DNA of 54,763 bases from CF-118 sp035934385 (GTDB taxonomy: Bacteria > Chloroflexota > Dormibacteria > Dormibacterales > Dormibacteraceae): contig DASYXY010000063.1 in assembly GCA_035934385.1 (NCBI GenBank), positions 1-54,763 of the forward strand, written 5' to 3'. Numbering within the stretch: position 1 is the stretch's first letter; each line of letters begins with the position of its first letter. Below the pieces are notes generated by a model. It was given only the letters and a program-made list of their open reading frames with translations. It was not told the origin of the DNA and ran no database searches. Shown one piece after another: positions 47,472-54,763 of this stretch. The position numbers and the translations under genes were made by a program.

Positions 47472-48510
47472 GGAGACGTCGGTGGAGGTCCAGATCGACG
47501 GCCGCACGCTCAAGCTGACGAACCTGGAGAAGGTCCTCTATCCAGAGGTCGGGTTCACAAAGGCGCAGGTCATCGACTACTACACGCGCATCGCGCCGGC
47601 GATCCTCCCCCACACCCGCGACCATCCGCTGACGCTGAAGCGATATCCGAATGGTGTCGACGCGGAGTTCTTCTACGAGAAGAACTGCCCCAAGCACCGC
47701 CCACCGTGGGTGGAGACCGCGACCGTCTGGAGCGGCGGCAACAGCCGCGACATGTACTACTGCATGGCCCAGGACGTGCCTACGCTGGTCTGGCTGGCCC
47801 AGATCGCCACGCTGGAGTTCCACACGTCACTCTCCAAGGGCCAGAACCTGCCGCAGCCGTGCACGCTGGTGTTCGACCTCGACCCCGGGCCGCCGGCCAC
47901 GATCGTCGAGTGTTGCCGCATCGGCCTGATGCTGCGCGACGTGTTCCTCGAGCACGGGCTCGAGAGCTGCGCCAAGACATCTGGTTCCAAGGGCTTGCAG
48001 CTGTACGTGCCGCTCAACACGGCGGTCGACTACAACCAGACCAAGGTCGTTTCCAAGGGTCTGGCCCAGCTCTTCGAGGAACGCCACCCGGACCTGGTGG
48101 TGCACAAGCAGCTGAAGGAGCTGCGCAAAGGTCGCGTGCTCATCGACTGGAGCCAGAACGACCAGTACAAGACCACGGTCAACGTCTACTCGCTGCGCGC
48201 CCGCACACGACCGACGGTGTCGACGCCGGTAACGTGGGCCGAGGTAGAGAAATGCCTGAAATCCGGTGATCCTTCGACGCTGGTGTTCGATTCCGAGCAG
48301 GTGCTGGCACGGGTGGCGAAGTTCGGCGATCTCTTCGAGCCGGTGGTGAAGAAGAAGCAGAAGTTGCCCCGCTCACTGCTGCAGCTGACGGGCGGCGGGC
48401 CGGCAGTGGAGAAGATGGCCAACCGCCGGCGCAGCATGGGCGCCGGGCGCTATCCGCCACAGAAGGGCAGGACGGGCCGCATGGAACGCACGGAAAAGGG
48501 TCTGGAGTAG
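47464..48510 (+). CDS. LigD-type polymerase/primase
   Basis: This 348-residue protein is the LigD polymerase module as a separate protein. LTNLEKVLYPEVGFTKAQVIDYY is the usual start. NSRDMYYCMAQDVPTLVWLAQ and LVFDLDPGP (metal-binding DxD, about residues 134-142) follow. SGSKGLQLYVPL and VLIDWSQNDQYKTTVN complete the active site. It adds nucleotides during end joining. The GTG 47464 overlaps the ligase gene by 8 bases; the upstream start at 47389 is inside it. Confidence 0.93.
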   Translation: MAKETSVEVQIDGRTLKLTNLEKVLYPEVGFTKAQVIDYYTRIAPAILPHTRDHPLTLKRYPNGVDAEFFYEKNCPKHRPPWVETATVWSGGNSRDMYYCMAQDVPTLVWLAQIATLEFHTSLSKGQNLPQPCTLVFDLDPGPPATIVECCRIGLMLRDVFLEHGLESCAKTSGSKGLQLYVPLNTAVDYNQTKVVSKGLAQLFEERHPDLVVHKQLKELRKGRVLIDWSQNDQYKTTVNVYSLRARTRPTVSTPVTWAEVEKCLKSGDPSTLVFDSEQVLARVAKFGDLFEPVVKKKQKLPRSLLQLTGGGPAVEKMANRRRSMGAGRYPPQKGRTGRMERTEKGLE

Positions 48511-48518
48511 CCCGGCAC

Positions 48519-49778
48519 CTGGCAGGCCGACCACGCGTCATCATCGCGGGCGCCGGATTCGGCGGCATCACCTGCGCACGCGCGCTCAAGCGGGTCGATG
48601 TCGACGTGCTGCTGATCGACCGCAACAACTACCACCTGTTCACGCCGCTGCTGTACCAGGTGGCCTCGGCGCTTCTCGATCCGGGAGAGATCGCACGGCC
48701 GGTGCGAGAGCTGGTGAGGCCGCTGCACAACGTGGAGTTCCGGCAGGCGGAGATAACCGGCGCCGACCTGCAGCGCCGGCTGCTTCTCACCGACCACGGC
48801 CCGATTCCGTACGACTTCCTCGTGCTCGCGACCGGGGCGCAGACCGACTTCTTCGGGAACGACTCGGTGGCGCGCAGCGCGTTCGGCCTCAAAGGCCTCG
48901 ACGAAGCGCTGACCCTGCGGAACTGGGTGCTTTCGCGCTTTGAAGCTTCGCGATGGGCGAAGACCCCTGAGGAAAGACGAGGACTGCTCGCCTTCGCGAT
49001 CGTTGGTGGCGGACCGACGGGGGTCGAGCTCGCCGGCGCTTACGCCGAGCTGATTCGCCTGGTGCTACGCAAGGACTTCAAGGACCTGGACATGAGCGAG
49101 GTCCGCGTGGTGCTGCTGGAAGCCGCCGACACGCTGCTCGGACCGTTCGAGCCCGAGCTCCGCGCGGCGGCCAAGCGGTCACTCGAGAGCAAGGGCGTGG
49201 AGGTGAGGCTTGGAGCCCGCGTCGCCGACATCAACAAGGACGTGCTCCGGCTAGCCGGCGGCGGCGAGATCCGCGCGAGCACCGTGATCTGGACGGCTGG
49301 GGTGCGGGCTTCGGAGGTGGGCGCGACGCTCGGCGTCGAGGTCGGCAAGCAGTGGCGCGTCAAGGTGGCGGCGACTCTGCAGGTGCCTGGTCATCCAGCC
49401 GCGTTCGTCATCGGCGACCTGGCCGCCGCCACCGATGGGGAGACGCTCCTGCCCATGCTGATTCCGGTCGCGATGCAGGAGGCGAGGCAGGTGGCGCGGA
49501 CGATCGCCGACATGGTCCACAAAGGCGGCGCGTCGAAGTTTCGTTATCGCGATCCGGGCATCATGGCGACCATCGGCCGCAATTCGGGCGTGGCGCAGCT
49601 CGGCCCGGTGCACCTGTCCGGCTTTCTCGGCTGGGGTATGTGGCTGGTCGTGCACCTCGTGAACGTGGTGAGCTTTCGCAGCCGCATCCTCGTGCTCATC
49701 AACTGGGCGTGGGAATACCTGTTTTACGACCGGCCGGTTCGACTGATCGTGGCGGCGAAGGAGCAGCCGCGGAGTTAG
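48519..49778 (+). CDS. Type II NADH dehydrogenase, probable CTG start
   Basis: This single-subunit NADH:quinone oxidoreductase has about 419 residues. The N-terminal FAD motif RVIIAGAGFGGITCARAL (about residues 6-23) lies upstream of the first GTG (48606), which therefore cannot be the real start. The only near-cognate codon in place is CTG 48519, with GGAG 12 bases before. NNYHLFTPLLYQVASALLDP is diagnostic. AIVGGGPTGVELAGAYAEL binds NADH, and VIGDLAAATDG closes the FAD site. A C-terminal hydrophobic helix (MWLVVHLVNVVSF) anchors it to the membrane. It feeds electrons to quinone without pumping protons. Confidence 0.9.
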   Translation: MAGRPRVIIAGAGFGGITCARALKRVDVDVLLIDRNNYHLFTPLLYQVASALLDPGEIARPVRELVRPLHNVEFRQAEITGADLQRRLLLTDHGPIPYDFLVLATGAQTDFFGNDSVARSAFGLKGLDEALTLRNWVLSRFEASRWAKTPEERRGLLAFAIVGGGPTGVELAGAYAELIRLVLRKDFKDLDMSEVRVVLLEAADTLLGPFEPELRAAAKRSLESKGVEVRLGARVADINKDVLRLAGGGEIRASTVIWTAGVRASEVGATLGVEVGKQWRVKVAATLQVPGHPAAFVIGDLAAATDGETLLPMLIPVAMQEARQVARTIADMVHKGGASKFRYRDPGIMATIGRNSGVAQLGPVHLSGFLGWGMWLVVHLVNVVSFRSRILVLINWAWEYLFYDRPVRLIVAAKEQPRS

Positions 49779-49807
49779 CGGCCGCGGATCGATACTTGTC
49801 CGGCGCG

Positions 49808-50506
49808 ATGACTCTGAGATACCGAGTTGCTTCGCTGGTCGCTGTGGTGGTGATGCTGGCGGGATGCGGAGGCCTGCAGCCAGAGGATGCCGGCCTTGCG
49901 CTGAGACAGGGCGGCGCCGCGATCGGCGGCCTGAGAACAGTGACCGCCACGCTCAAAGTCACCAAGGGCACCATCTCGTTCCAGGGATTCGCGCTCGTGT
50001 CGGCGACCGCTGCGATCCGGCTGCCGGACGTCAGCGACACGCTGTACCTCGTGCGGCAGCAGGACCTCCAGATCGGGCTCGAGGTCGTGATCATCGCCGG
50101 CCACGTGTTCCTGAAGCCTCCGCTGCTGCAGTTCGAGTCGCTGTCCGCCAGTCAGGCTGCGGACATCCCGGACCTGGCACGCCTCTTCGATCCAGCCACG
50201 GGCCTGCCGGCGGTCATCCCGCAAGGCGTGAGTCCGAAATATCTCGGAGTCGACACAGTCGACAACGTTGACTCGCATCATGTCGAGGCGACGTACACGG
50301 CCGAAGAGGTCAAGGGCATGCTGCCGCAGCTGTCGTCGCTTGGCGATGTTGACGCTGTGATCTGGGTCGGCGGGTCGGATCACTACATTCGCAAAGCAGT
50401 CCTGACCGGAAAGTTCGGGGACAACGGTGGCGACGCGACGATCGAGGTCGACCTCAAAGGCTTCAACGGGTCGGTGACCATCGCGTCTCCGGGCCGCACC
50501 GCGTAG
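49808..50506 (+). CDS. LprG/LppX-like lipoprotein
   Basis: This 232-residue secreted lipoprotein has a signal peptide at residues 1-17 that ends in a lipobox, MLAGCGG (Cys18). The mature part resembles the LppX_LprAFG (DUF1396) fold that carries lipids across the cell wall of mycobacteria. LRQGGAAIGGLRTVTATLKV is a typical first segment, and HHVEATYTAEEVK and SDHYIRKAVLTGKF follow. It is followed after 9 bases by an MFS transporter of P55 size, as in the mycobacterial lprG-p55 operon. The family call is by pattern. Confidence 0.8.
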   Translation: MTLRYRVASLVAVVVMLAGCGGLQPEDAGLALRQGGAAIGGLRTVTATLKVTKGTISFQGFALVSATAAIRLPDVSDTLYLVRQQDLQIGLEVVIIAGHVFLKPPLLQFESLSASQAADIPDLARLFDPATGLPAVIPQGVSPKYLGVDTVDNVDSHHVEATYTAEEVKGMLPQLSSLGDVDAVIWVGGSDHYIRKAVLTGKFGDNGGDATIEVDLKGFNGSVTIASPGRTA

Positions 50507-50515
50507 CCGGGCCTG

Positions 50516-52078
50516 GTGCCCGTGACGCAAACGTCGTCTGAATCGGCGCCCGCAAGCCGCAACCGCGCGCTGCTGCTTGGGGTTGCAAGCGCGGGCCTTT
50601 TCATCGCGGCGATGGACGCCTACGTCGTAGTCACGCTCCTGCCCGCGATGATCGCGGACGTCGGCCTGACCGTCGACCGAATCGAGCAGGCCACACCGCT
50701 CGTGACCGGGTTCCTCGGCGGTTACGTCGTCGCGATGCCGCTGCTTGGCGCCTACTCCGACATCCGCGGGCGGGCACCGGTCTACGCGGCGTGCATGACG
50801 GTTTTCGCGATCGGATCGGTTATCACCGCAACCGCCGGGCTGTGGACCTTTGCCGGGCTGCCGTGGCTCGTCGTGGGCCGGGTCTTGCAGGGACTGGGCG
50901 GAGGCGGTCTTGTGCCTCTGACGCTGGCAATTGCCGCCGACCTGTATCGCGACGCCGGCAGAACGGTCGCGCTCGGCTCGGTCGCCGGCTTGCAGGAGGC
51001 GGGCAGCGTGTTCGGACCGCTCTATGGAGCGACCCTGGCCGCCGCGGCGGCATCGGCAGGCGGCTGGCGATTCGTCTTCTGGTGCAACCTGCCGCTGGCA
51101 GCGGTTTGCGGAACGGGTCTCTACATGCTGCATCGGAAGGTCGCTCCGAGCCGCGCCACCACCGCCGTCACGCGCGGCAGCATCGACTGGATCAGCGCAG
51201 TCCTGCTGGGCGCGGGACTTGGGTTGCTTGTTTTCGCCCTCTACCCCGACGACCCCGCCAATCGCGCCACGGGCAGCCAGTTCGTGCCGGCGGGACTCGC
51301 AAGCATCGTCGTGCTCGGCGCGTACGGATGGCGCCAGCTGCGACAGATCGAGCCGTTGATCCCGCGAGCGTTGCTGCGCAGCCGGCGCTTCATCGGTTCG
51401 AGCGTCGCCAACCTATTGATCGGCGCCGCTTTGATGGTGGCCCTTGTGGATGTGCCCCTCTTGGGTAGGCTGGTCTTCAATCTGAACCAGCTCGATTCAG
51501 GGCTGCTCCTCACGCGGTTTCTGATCGGTGTGGCCGTCGGCGCGGTCCTTGGTGGGCTCTTGGCGAGGCGGCTGGGCGGCTGGCAGACGGCGATGCTCGG
51601 CATCGCAATCGCAGCGATCGCCTTCGTGCAGATGTCCACGTGGCAGACCAGCGAGCTCCAGCTAAAGCTGGGCCCGCTGCGCCAGGCCGACCTTGGACTC
51701 GTGGCGTGCGGGTTGGGCTTCGGCATCGTCATCGCGCCGCTGGCGGCCGCGGTCCTCGACCTGACGCGCGCCGAAAACCACGGTCTCGCCTCGAGCCTGG
51801 TCGTGCTGGCGCGAACGCTGGGCATGCTCATCGGCCTGTCGACCCTCACCGCTTTTGGCCTGAATCGGTTCCATCAGATACTCGGCACGCCCCAGCTCAC
51901 CGACCCCACGATCAAGGAGCGTCTCGATCACCTGGCGAGGCTCTCGGCGGCGGCGTTCCTGCAGGAATATCGAGAGATATTCGGCATCGCCGCGACGCTC
52001 TGTGTGCTGGCGGGCCTCGTGATATTCATCACGATCGGCCCGCGGAGCTATCGCTTCTCGGCCACCGCCAGCAGGTAG
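50516..52078 (+). CDS. MFS transporter, 14-TM (P55-like)
   Basis: This 520-residue transporter of the DHA2 type has about 14 transmembrane helices. LLGVASAGLFIAAMDAYVVVTLLP is TM1 with the usual Asp (key part LFIAAMDAYVVVTLLP). GAYSDIRGRAPVY is the MFS loop motif, and GRVLQGLGGGGLVPLTLAIAAD follows (key part RVLQGLGGGGLVPLT). In mycobacteria the neighbour pair LprG-P55 moves triacylglycerides and affects drug efflux. The 3' end overlaps the convergent methyltransferase by 31 bases. Confidence 0.9.
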   Translation: MPVTQTSSESAPASRNRALLLGVASAGLFIAAMDAYVVVTLLPAMIADVGLTVDRIEQATPLVTGFLGGYVVAMPLLGAYSDIRGRAPVYAACMTVFAIGSVITATAGLWTFAGLPWLVVGRVLQGLGGGGLVPLTLAIAADLYRDAGRTVALGSVAGLQEAGSVFGPLYGATLAAAAASAGGWRFVFWCNLPLAAVCGTGLYMLHRKVAPSRATTAVTRGSIDWISAVLLGAGLGLLVFALYPDDPANRATGSQFVPAGLASIVVLGAYGWRQLRQIEPLIPRALLRSRRFIGSSVANLLIGAALMVALVDVPLLGRLVFNLNQLDSGLLLTRFLIGVAVGAVLGGLLARRLGGWQTAMLGIAIAAIAFVQMSTWQTSELQLKLGPLRQADLGLVACGLGFGIVIAPLAAAVLDLTRAENHGLASSLVVLARTLGMLIGLSTLTAFGLNRFHQILGTPQLTDPTIKERLDHLARLSAAAFLQEYREIFGIAATLCVLAGLVIFITIGPRSYRFSATASR

Positions 52079-52887
52079 GAATGGTGGTAGCGAAACGCGT
52101 CGTCCGGATCGCCGAGGCTGTCCATCGCCAGATCGACCTCCTCCTCGAGCTCCGCGCGGTAGCGCGGGCCGAGTGACTTGATCAAGGTGTAAGGGAGCGG
52201 ACCCGCGCCGGCCATCAGCTCGGTCCACTCGCGAGCATTCCCCGTCCGCCCGCCCGTGACCATCTCGGTCATCGTGCTGACCTCAAAGCCCACGTCGCGC
52301 AGCAGCTCCGGCAGCACCGATGGCTCTCCAAAGCGTGCCCGCTCAGAGCTGAATCTCGGCAGGCTCAGGTAATGACGCCTCGCCAGCGGGGCGAGGCCCT
52401 GAAAGAAGAGGTTCTGCGCGGGCGTGCTGAGGCTGCGGCGCATGCATGAGATCGCCAGGCGGCCGCCCTTGCGGAGAACGCGACCGGCTTCCTCCAGGGC
52501 GGTGAAGGGGTCCGCCAGGTAGGCCAGAGCCTCTCCCATCGTCACCAGGTCGAAGGTCGCGGGCCGGAAAACGAGGTGCTCGGCGGCCATGCCGAGGAAC
52601 TGGGTGTTGGTGCTCTTGCGGGACCGCGCGATGGACAACATGCGGTCGGAGAGGTCAACCCCGATTACAGTCCCGGGCTTGACCCGCGTCGCCACGTCGT
52701 GCGCCACCAGGCCGGTGCCGGTGCCCACGTCCAGGACGTGTTCGCCTTTCTTGGGCTTCGCGATCTCGACGAGGCGGGCCGCGACCCGGCGATGCTGGCC
52801 GTTGGCCCAGCCGTCGTACTCAGGGGCGACCTGATCGAAGAAGTCGACCAGGTGGTCGACCATCTCGTCTGTGGCGTCCGGGTCCAT
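52048..52887 (-). CDS. Class I SAM-dependent methyltransferase (UbiE-like)
   Basis: The protein has 279 residues. The N-terminal helix has FFDQVAPEYDGWANGQH, followed by motif I HVLDVGTGTGLVAHDVA at about residues 49-65. GVDLSDRMLSIAR, FDLVTMGEALAYLADP (motif IV and post-motif region) and EAGRVLRKGGRLAIS complete the fold. These are typical of the UbiE/COQ5 group, but the C-terminal 110 residues differ, so quinone methylation is only one possibility. The ATG at 52887 is the natural start. Confidence 0.88.
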   Translation of the reverse strand: MDPDATDEMVDHLVDFFDQVAPEYDGWANGQHRRVAARLVEIAKPKKGEHVLDVGTGTGLVAHDVATRVKPGTVIGVDLSDRMLSIARSRKSTNTQFLGMAAEHLVFRPATFDLVTMGEALAYLADPFTALEEAGRVLRKGGRLAISCMRRSLSTPAQNLFFQGLAPLARRHYLSLPRFSSERARFGEPSVLPELLRDVGFEVSTMTEMVTGGRTGNAREWTELMAGAGPLPYTLIKSLGPRYRAELEEEVDLAMDSLGDPDDAFRYHHSYLLAVAEKR

Positions 52888-53098
52888 CAGGGCCGTGGCT
52901 TGTTCTCCGCGAGGGCGATGAAGGGCTCCGCGATCACCGACTTGGTACTTTTCTCAGACCCGCGGGGCACCCTGATAGGATGCTAGCTCGTCGTTCAATC
53001 CGGACCGTTAATTACGAACTTTCCGGCGCAAGGACGGCTCGCCGCCCGATTTCAGGCCAGTCACGGAGAGTTCGACCGAACAACTGGAGGAACCAAAC
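52888..53098. other. Divergent intergenic region before bactofilin gene
   Basis: These 211 bases separate the divergent methyltransferase and bactofilin genes. A TAGGAT hexamer at 52976-52981 and an AT-rich TTAATTACG around 53008 are candidate promoter parts. No repeat or RNA-like structure was noticed. Confidence 0.4.
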
Positions 53099-53476
53099 AT
53101 GGCTCAAGCCGAAAAGACCGCAGGCCACTCCGGAGGTACGGCCCAGAACGGCGGCACCAACGTCGTCACGCTCGGGCCCCAGGACTCGCTGCACGGACGC
53201 CTCGAAATCCACGGCGACCTGCGCATCCACGGGACCGTCGAGGGCGAGCTGAAGGTCAGCGGCGACGTGGCCGTCGAGTCGACGGCCAACGTGTCAGCGA
53301 CGATCGAGGGCGGCAACGTATCGGTGCGCGGCCAGGTCAACGGCAACGTGAGCGCACGGCGCCGCCTGACCCTCGGCGGGTCCGGCCGGCTCAATGGTGA
53401 CGTGCGCGTGGGCAGGCTGACCGTCGAAGACGGCGCCACGCTCAACGGCAACGTCGCGATGGTCTCAGAGAAGTAG
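53099..53476 (+). CDS. Bactofilin family protein
   Basis: This 125-residue protein has the bactofilin core, a right-handed beta-helix built from short Gly/Val/Asn repeats. The repeats run from about residue 28 to 118: GRLEIHGDLRIHGTVEG, GELKVSGDVAVES, GNVSVRGQVNGNVSA and RLNGDVRVGRLTVEDGATLNG. Bactofilins polymerise into filaments at the membrane that organise cell-wall synthesis or cell shape. The N-terminal 25 residues are disordered. A ribosome site, TGGAGGA, stands 9 bases before the ATG. Confidence 0.93.
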   Translation: MAQAEKTAGHSGGTAQNGGTNVVTLGPQDSLHGRLEIHGDLRIHGTVEGELKVSGDVAVESTANVSATIEGGNVSVRGQVNGNVSARRRLTLGGSGRLNGDVRVGRLTVEDGATLNGNVAMVSEK

Positions 53477-53480
53477 ACCG

Positions 53481-53888
53481 CTACATCCGCCGGCCTCCCG
53501 ACTCGGCGCGTTCGATCGAGGGCAGCACGACCGTCTCGATGTAGCGACGCATCGAGTCCATCGCCGAGTGCACGATGCGCCACTCGAGCTCCTCGAACTG
53601 CGCCTGAGCTCCGTTCAGCGCCTCGAGCCGCGACCGCCAGAACGCCGGATCGACGTTGAGCCCTGGCAGCAGCGGGACTCCGGACGGCGCCGGCGGCGCC
53701 AGCGCATCCGGCGGGACGGAAGCCATGGCGTCGGATGGCGGGCTCGACGAGGGCAAGAGCAACGCCGGCAGATCGGAAGGCGGCCGCGCGCCGGTCAGGA
53801 AGTACCAGGACGCGAGCACGAGCGCGGCCACGACCACGATCTCGGCGGCGACCATCCAGGTGATCGGTCTGCGGATGAGGTGACGCAT
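53481..53888 (-). CDS. Membrane-anchored protein with Pro-rich linker
   Basis: The protein has 135 residues. A basic N-terminus (RHLIRRP) precedes one transmembrane helix at about residues 10-32. A Pro/Ser/Ala-rich extracytoplasmic linker runs from about 35 to 75. It ends in a helical domain (DPAFWRSRLEALNGAQAQFEELEWRI, key part RSRLEALNGAQAQFEELEW). Its promoter is the same motif that precedes ssb and the VirB2-like operon, six bases before the ATG, so the mRNA is leaderless. A link to the type IV-like apparatus is possible. No family is recognised. Confidence 0.75.
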   Translation of the reverse strand: MRHLIRRPITWMVAAEIVVVAALVLASWYFLTGARPPSDLPALLLPSSSPPSDAMASVPPDALAPPAPSGVPLLPGLNVDPAFWRSRLEALNGAQAQFEELEWRIVHSAMDSMRRYIETVVLPSIERAESGGRRM

Positions 53889-53894
53889 GCCGCG

Positions 53895-53937
53895 AGCCTA
53901 GAAAGGCGGCGAACGAATGGGAACCCAGCCTGTTAAG
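53895..53937 (-). promoter_or_regulatory. Bipartite promoter motif, copy C
   Basis: On the minus strand CTTAACAGGCTGGGTT (53937-53922), 21 bases, then TAGGCT (53900-53895). The ATG of the membrane-anchored protein begins seven bases beyond the hexamer. The motif overlaps the TAA stop of the aminotransferase gene. Confidence 0.8.
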
Positions 53938-54763
53938 AGCGGGGCAGGCTCCTCAGCGCTTGCACGCCGCGCTCGATCGTGGAGAGCTTCTTCGGGAAGC
54001 TGAACCGAAGGTGCTTCCGCCCCAGCTTCGGGTCGTGATAGAAGCTCGACCCCGGCACCGTGGCCACCGCGACGTGCTCGATCAGGTGCCGCGCCATGGC
54101 CACGTCGTCCTGGAACGGAAAGGCGCCGATGCCGGCCATGATGTAGTAAGCCCCCGCCGGTGACGCCGCGTCGAAACCGCACTCGTTGAGGCCGGCCACG
54201 ATCGCGTCGCGCCGCTCGAGATAGTCGCCGCGCATCTCTACATAAAAGGACGAGGGAAGCTCGAGGGCGGCCGCCACCGCCATCTGGAGCGGATGCGGGG
54301 CTCCGACCGTCAGGAAATCGTGCACCTTGCGAATGCCGTAGCTCAGAACCGGTGGCGCGATGATCCAGCCGACTCGCCAGCCAGTGACCGAGAACGTCTT
54401 GCTGGCGCCGCTGATGGTGATGGTGCGCTCGGCCATGCCGGGCAGCGTGGCGATGCTGACGTGCTCTCCTGTGTAGACGAGGTGCTCGTAGATCTCGTCG
54501 GTGATCGCAATCGCCTCGTGCTCGATGCAGAGGCGGGCGATGAGCTCGAGTTCGGAGCGCGTGTATACCTTGCCCGTCGGGTTGTGCGGCGTGTTGATGA
54601 CGATGGCCCGCGTCTTGCGATTGAACGCCCCGGCAAGCTCGTCGGGATCGAAGTTCCAGTCGGGCGGCCGCAGCGCCACGTAGCGAGGGACAGCGCCGCT
54701 GAGGATGCAGTCCGGTCCGTAGTTTTCATAGAACGGCTCGAAGACGATCACCTCGTCGCCGGG
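53933..54763 (-). CDS. Class I/II aminotransferase (5' end outside window)
   Basis: The frame is open to the right edge; the first in-window residues PGDEVIVFEPFYENY show the N-terminus is missing. At least 276 residues remain. The PLP lysine is in SGASKTFSVTGWRVGW. NTPHNPTGKVYTRSEL (Asn-Pro-Thr-Gly) and ITDEIYEHLVY (Asp and Tyr) bind the cofactor, and RFSFPKK has the carboxylate-binding Arg. It belongs to the aspartate-aminotransferase / kynurenine-aminotransferase-like group. Its stop lies in promoter motif copy C. Confidence 0.92.
   Translation of the reverse strand, partial: PGDEVIVFEPFYENYGPDCILSGAVPRYVALRPPDWNFDPDELAGAFNRKTRAIVINTPHNPTGKVYTRSELELIARLCIEHEAIAITDEIYEHLVYTGEHVSIATLPGMAERTITISGASKTFSVTGWRVGWIIAPPVLSYGIRKVHDFLTVGAPHPLQMAVAAALELPSSFYVEMRGDYLERRDAIVAGLNECGFDAASPAGAYYIMAGIGAFPFQDDVAMARHLIEHVAVATVPGSSFYHDPKLGRKHLRFSFPKKLSTIERGVQALRSLPRS

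Overview
The window is 54.8 kb of GC-rich bacterial chromosome, densely packed with genes. Many neighbouring genes share stop and start bases (ATGA, GTGA, CTGA, TGATG). The gene content suggests a soil-type, Gram-positive-like lineage in the Actinobacteriota / Chloroflexota-Dormibacterota neighbourhood. The markers are a UPF0182 protein, a ClgR-like regulator next to ClpP, an LLM-family (F420/FMN) oxidoreductase, a DUF3052 protein, an LprG/P55-like lipoprotein-transporter pair, LigD-type end-joining enzymes, a bactofilin and two ECF sigma modules. This placement is an inference from gene content. No rRNA, tRNA or CRISPR array was seen.

Layout. 1-3.7 kb (minus strand): ECF sigma factor, membrane partner, DUF488 protein and a cut-off membrane protein, preceded by a glycerophosphodiesterase. 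3.7-11 kb (plus): AAA+ chelatase-like ATPase, zinc ribbon, DinB-like, EVE-domain and membrane proteins, a second ECF sigma/anti-sigma pair, an ABC exporter and a SnoaL-like protein. 11-17 kb (minus): asparaginase/isoaspartyl peptidase, TPP enzyme, glutamate dehydrogenase, a gene broken by an in-frame TAG, a small Arg-rich protein and a double-length ThyX-like protein. 17-21 kb (plus): methyltransferase, acetyltransferase, pyridine-nucleotide oxidoreductase, then ClgR-like regulator and ClpP. 21-25.4 kb: a four-gene operon of esterase, two ATP-grasp ligases and a YbdK-type carboxylate-amine ligase, a candidate pathway for an unknown peptide-like metabolite. 25.5-30.4 kb: UPF0182, PCMT and an HPRT with a nuclease-like N-terminal domain. 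30.4-30.6 kb: a candidate structured RNA. 30.7-41 kb: thiolase, cupin, alkyladenine glycosylase, GGDEF protein, class I aldolase, MBL hydrolase, DUF3052, GNAT, LLM oxidoreductase, UppP and an FAD oxidoreductase. 41-43.8 kb (minus): VirB2-like, VirB6-like and M23 peptidase genes followed by a tail-less SSB. 43.9-54.8 kb: DUF2089/SHOCT/MFS, split LigD, type II NADH dehydrogenase, LprG/P55-like pair, methyltransferase, bactofilin, a membrane-anchored protein and a cut-off aminotransferase.

The most interesting signals are regulatory or structural. (1) A bipartite promoter-like motif, TTAACAGGCWGGGTT-N21-TAGSCT, occurs three times with exactly conserved spacing, upstream of the VirB2/VirB6/M23 genes, of the tail-less SSB and of a membrane-anchored protein; it may mark a DNA-transfer regulon. 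(2) A 140-nt minus-strand RNA has its own TTGACG-N17-TAACTT promoter, a perfect 10-bp closing helix and a GNRA hairpin. (3) A 58-bp element made of two 16-mers at a fixed 42-bp phase occurs twice. (4) Three genes have conserved N-termini that can only be included by starting at CTG. (5) A ClgR-type operator overlaps the start of the clgR-clpP operon.
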